Shown here: in pieces, positions 20,992-21,024 of the stretch
How the letters are laid out: each line of letters begins with the position of its first letter
Position numbering within the stretch: the stretch's first letter is position 1
The notes under the pieces: model-generated
Told to the model about the DNA's origin: nothing
Databases searched by the model: none
The model's input: the letters and a program-made list of their open reading frames with translations, nothing else
Position numbers and translations under genes: made by a program
Virus record (IMG/VR): IMGVR_UViG_3300042934_000479
Location: 1 to 21,024 of that record
Strand: one strand, 5' to 3'
From: a virus
DNA length: 21,024 nt

Positions 20992-21024
20992 AGGCTTTAT
21001 TTGATCTTCGTGCGCCGCCTGCAC

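Noticed and set aside
1-21024. tRNA genes, CRISPR arrays, insertion sequences, integrase or att sites
   Set aside because: Searched for by eye on both strands; no tRNA-like cloverleaf, regularly spaced repeat, transposase or recombinase motif was found.

Overview
The window is very GC-rich, uses ATG and GTG starts with G/C-ending codons, and carries an XRE-DUF5753 regulator next to a DUF6879 protein. That pairing is typical of Streptomyces and close relatives. The gene order is that of a temperate, HK97-type siphovirus, so this is either a Streptomyces prophage or part of a Streptomyces temperate phage genome. No integrase, recombination directionality factor or attachment site is visible, so the sequence cannot separate the two.

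Left and centre (about 80-17460, all plus strand) form one late operon. It holds an XRE-type DNA-binding protein in the small-terminase position, large terminase, portal, S78/U35 prohead protease and an HK97-fold major capsid protein with an N-terminal scaffolding arm. A small Ala/Glu/Lys-repeat protein, a head-tail connector, a probable tail terminator and a 65-residue protein follow. The tail genes are two related tail-tube-like proteins, an HK97 gp10-like protein, a tail assembly chaperone with a -1 frameshift extension, the tape measure, a very large minor tail protein with three beta-sandwich-like modules, a receptor-binding-like minor tail protein and a small unknown. The lysis cassette follows: amidase endolysin, holin and a second membrane protein. 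A strong cUUCGg-loop hairpin at 17460-17491 closes the block. Other GC-rich hairpins lie around the capsid gene, before the second tail-tube gene and before the endolysin.

Right (about 17500-21024) is an accessory and regulatory block. A minus-strand pair, DUF6879 then XRE-DUF5753, diverges from a plus-strand four-gene operon in which every junction is an ATGA overlap. That operon encodes a 67-residue protein, a Cys-rich 179-residue protein, a 52-residue protein sharing one of its Cys/His modules, and a 135-residue protein. The control region between the two transcription units contains palindromes overlapping plausible promoters. The plus operon meets a minus-strand 75-residue XRE repressor-like gene across three tandem hairpins. 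Upstream of that gene is an 11-bp perfect inverted repeat, a candidate operator for a divergent switch whose other arm lies beyond the window.

The best-supported non-obvious features are the G GGA AAA slippery site in the chaperone gene, the duplicated tail-tube fold, and the Cys-rich operon with its divergent DUF6879/XRE-DUF5753 regulators. That operon is the most likely place for an undescribed system, but its function cannot be read from sequence alone.
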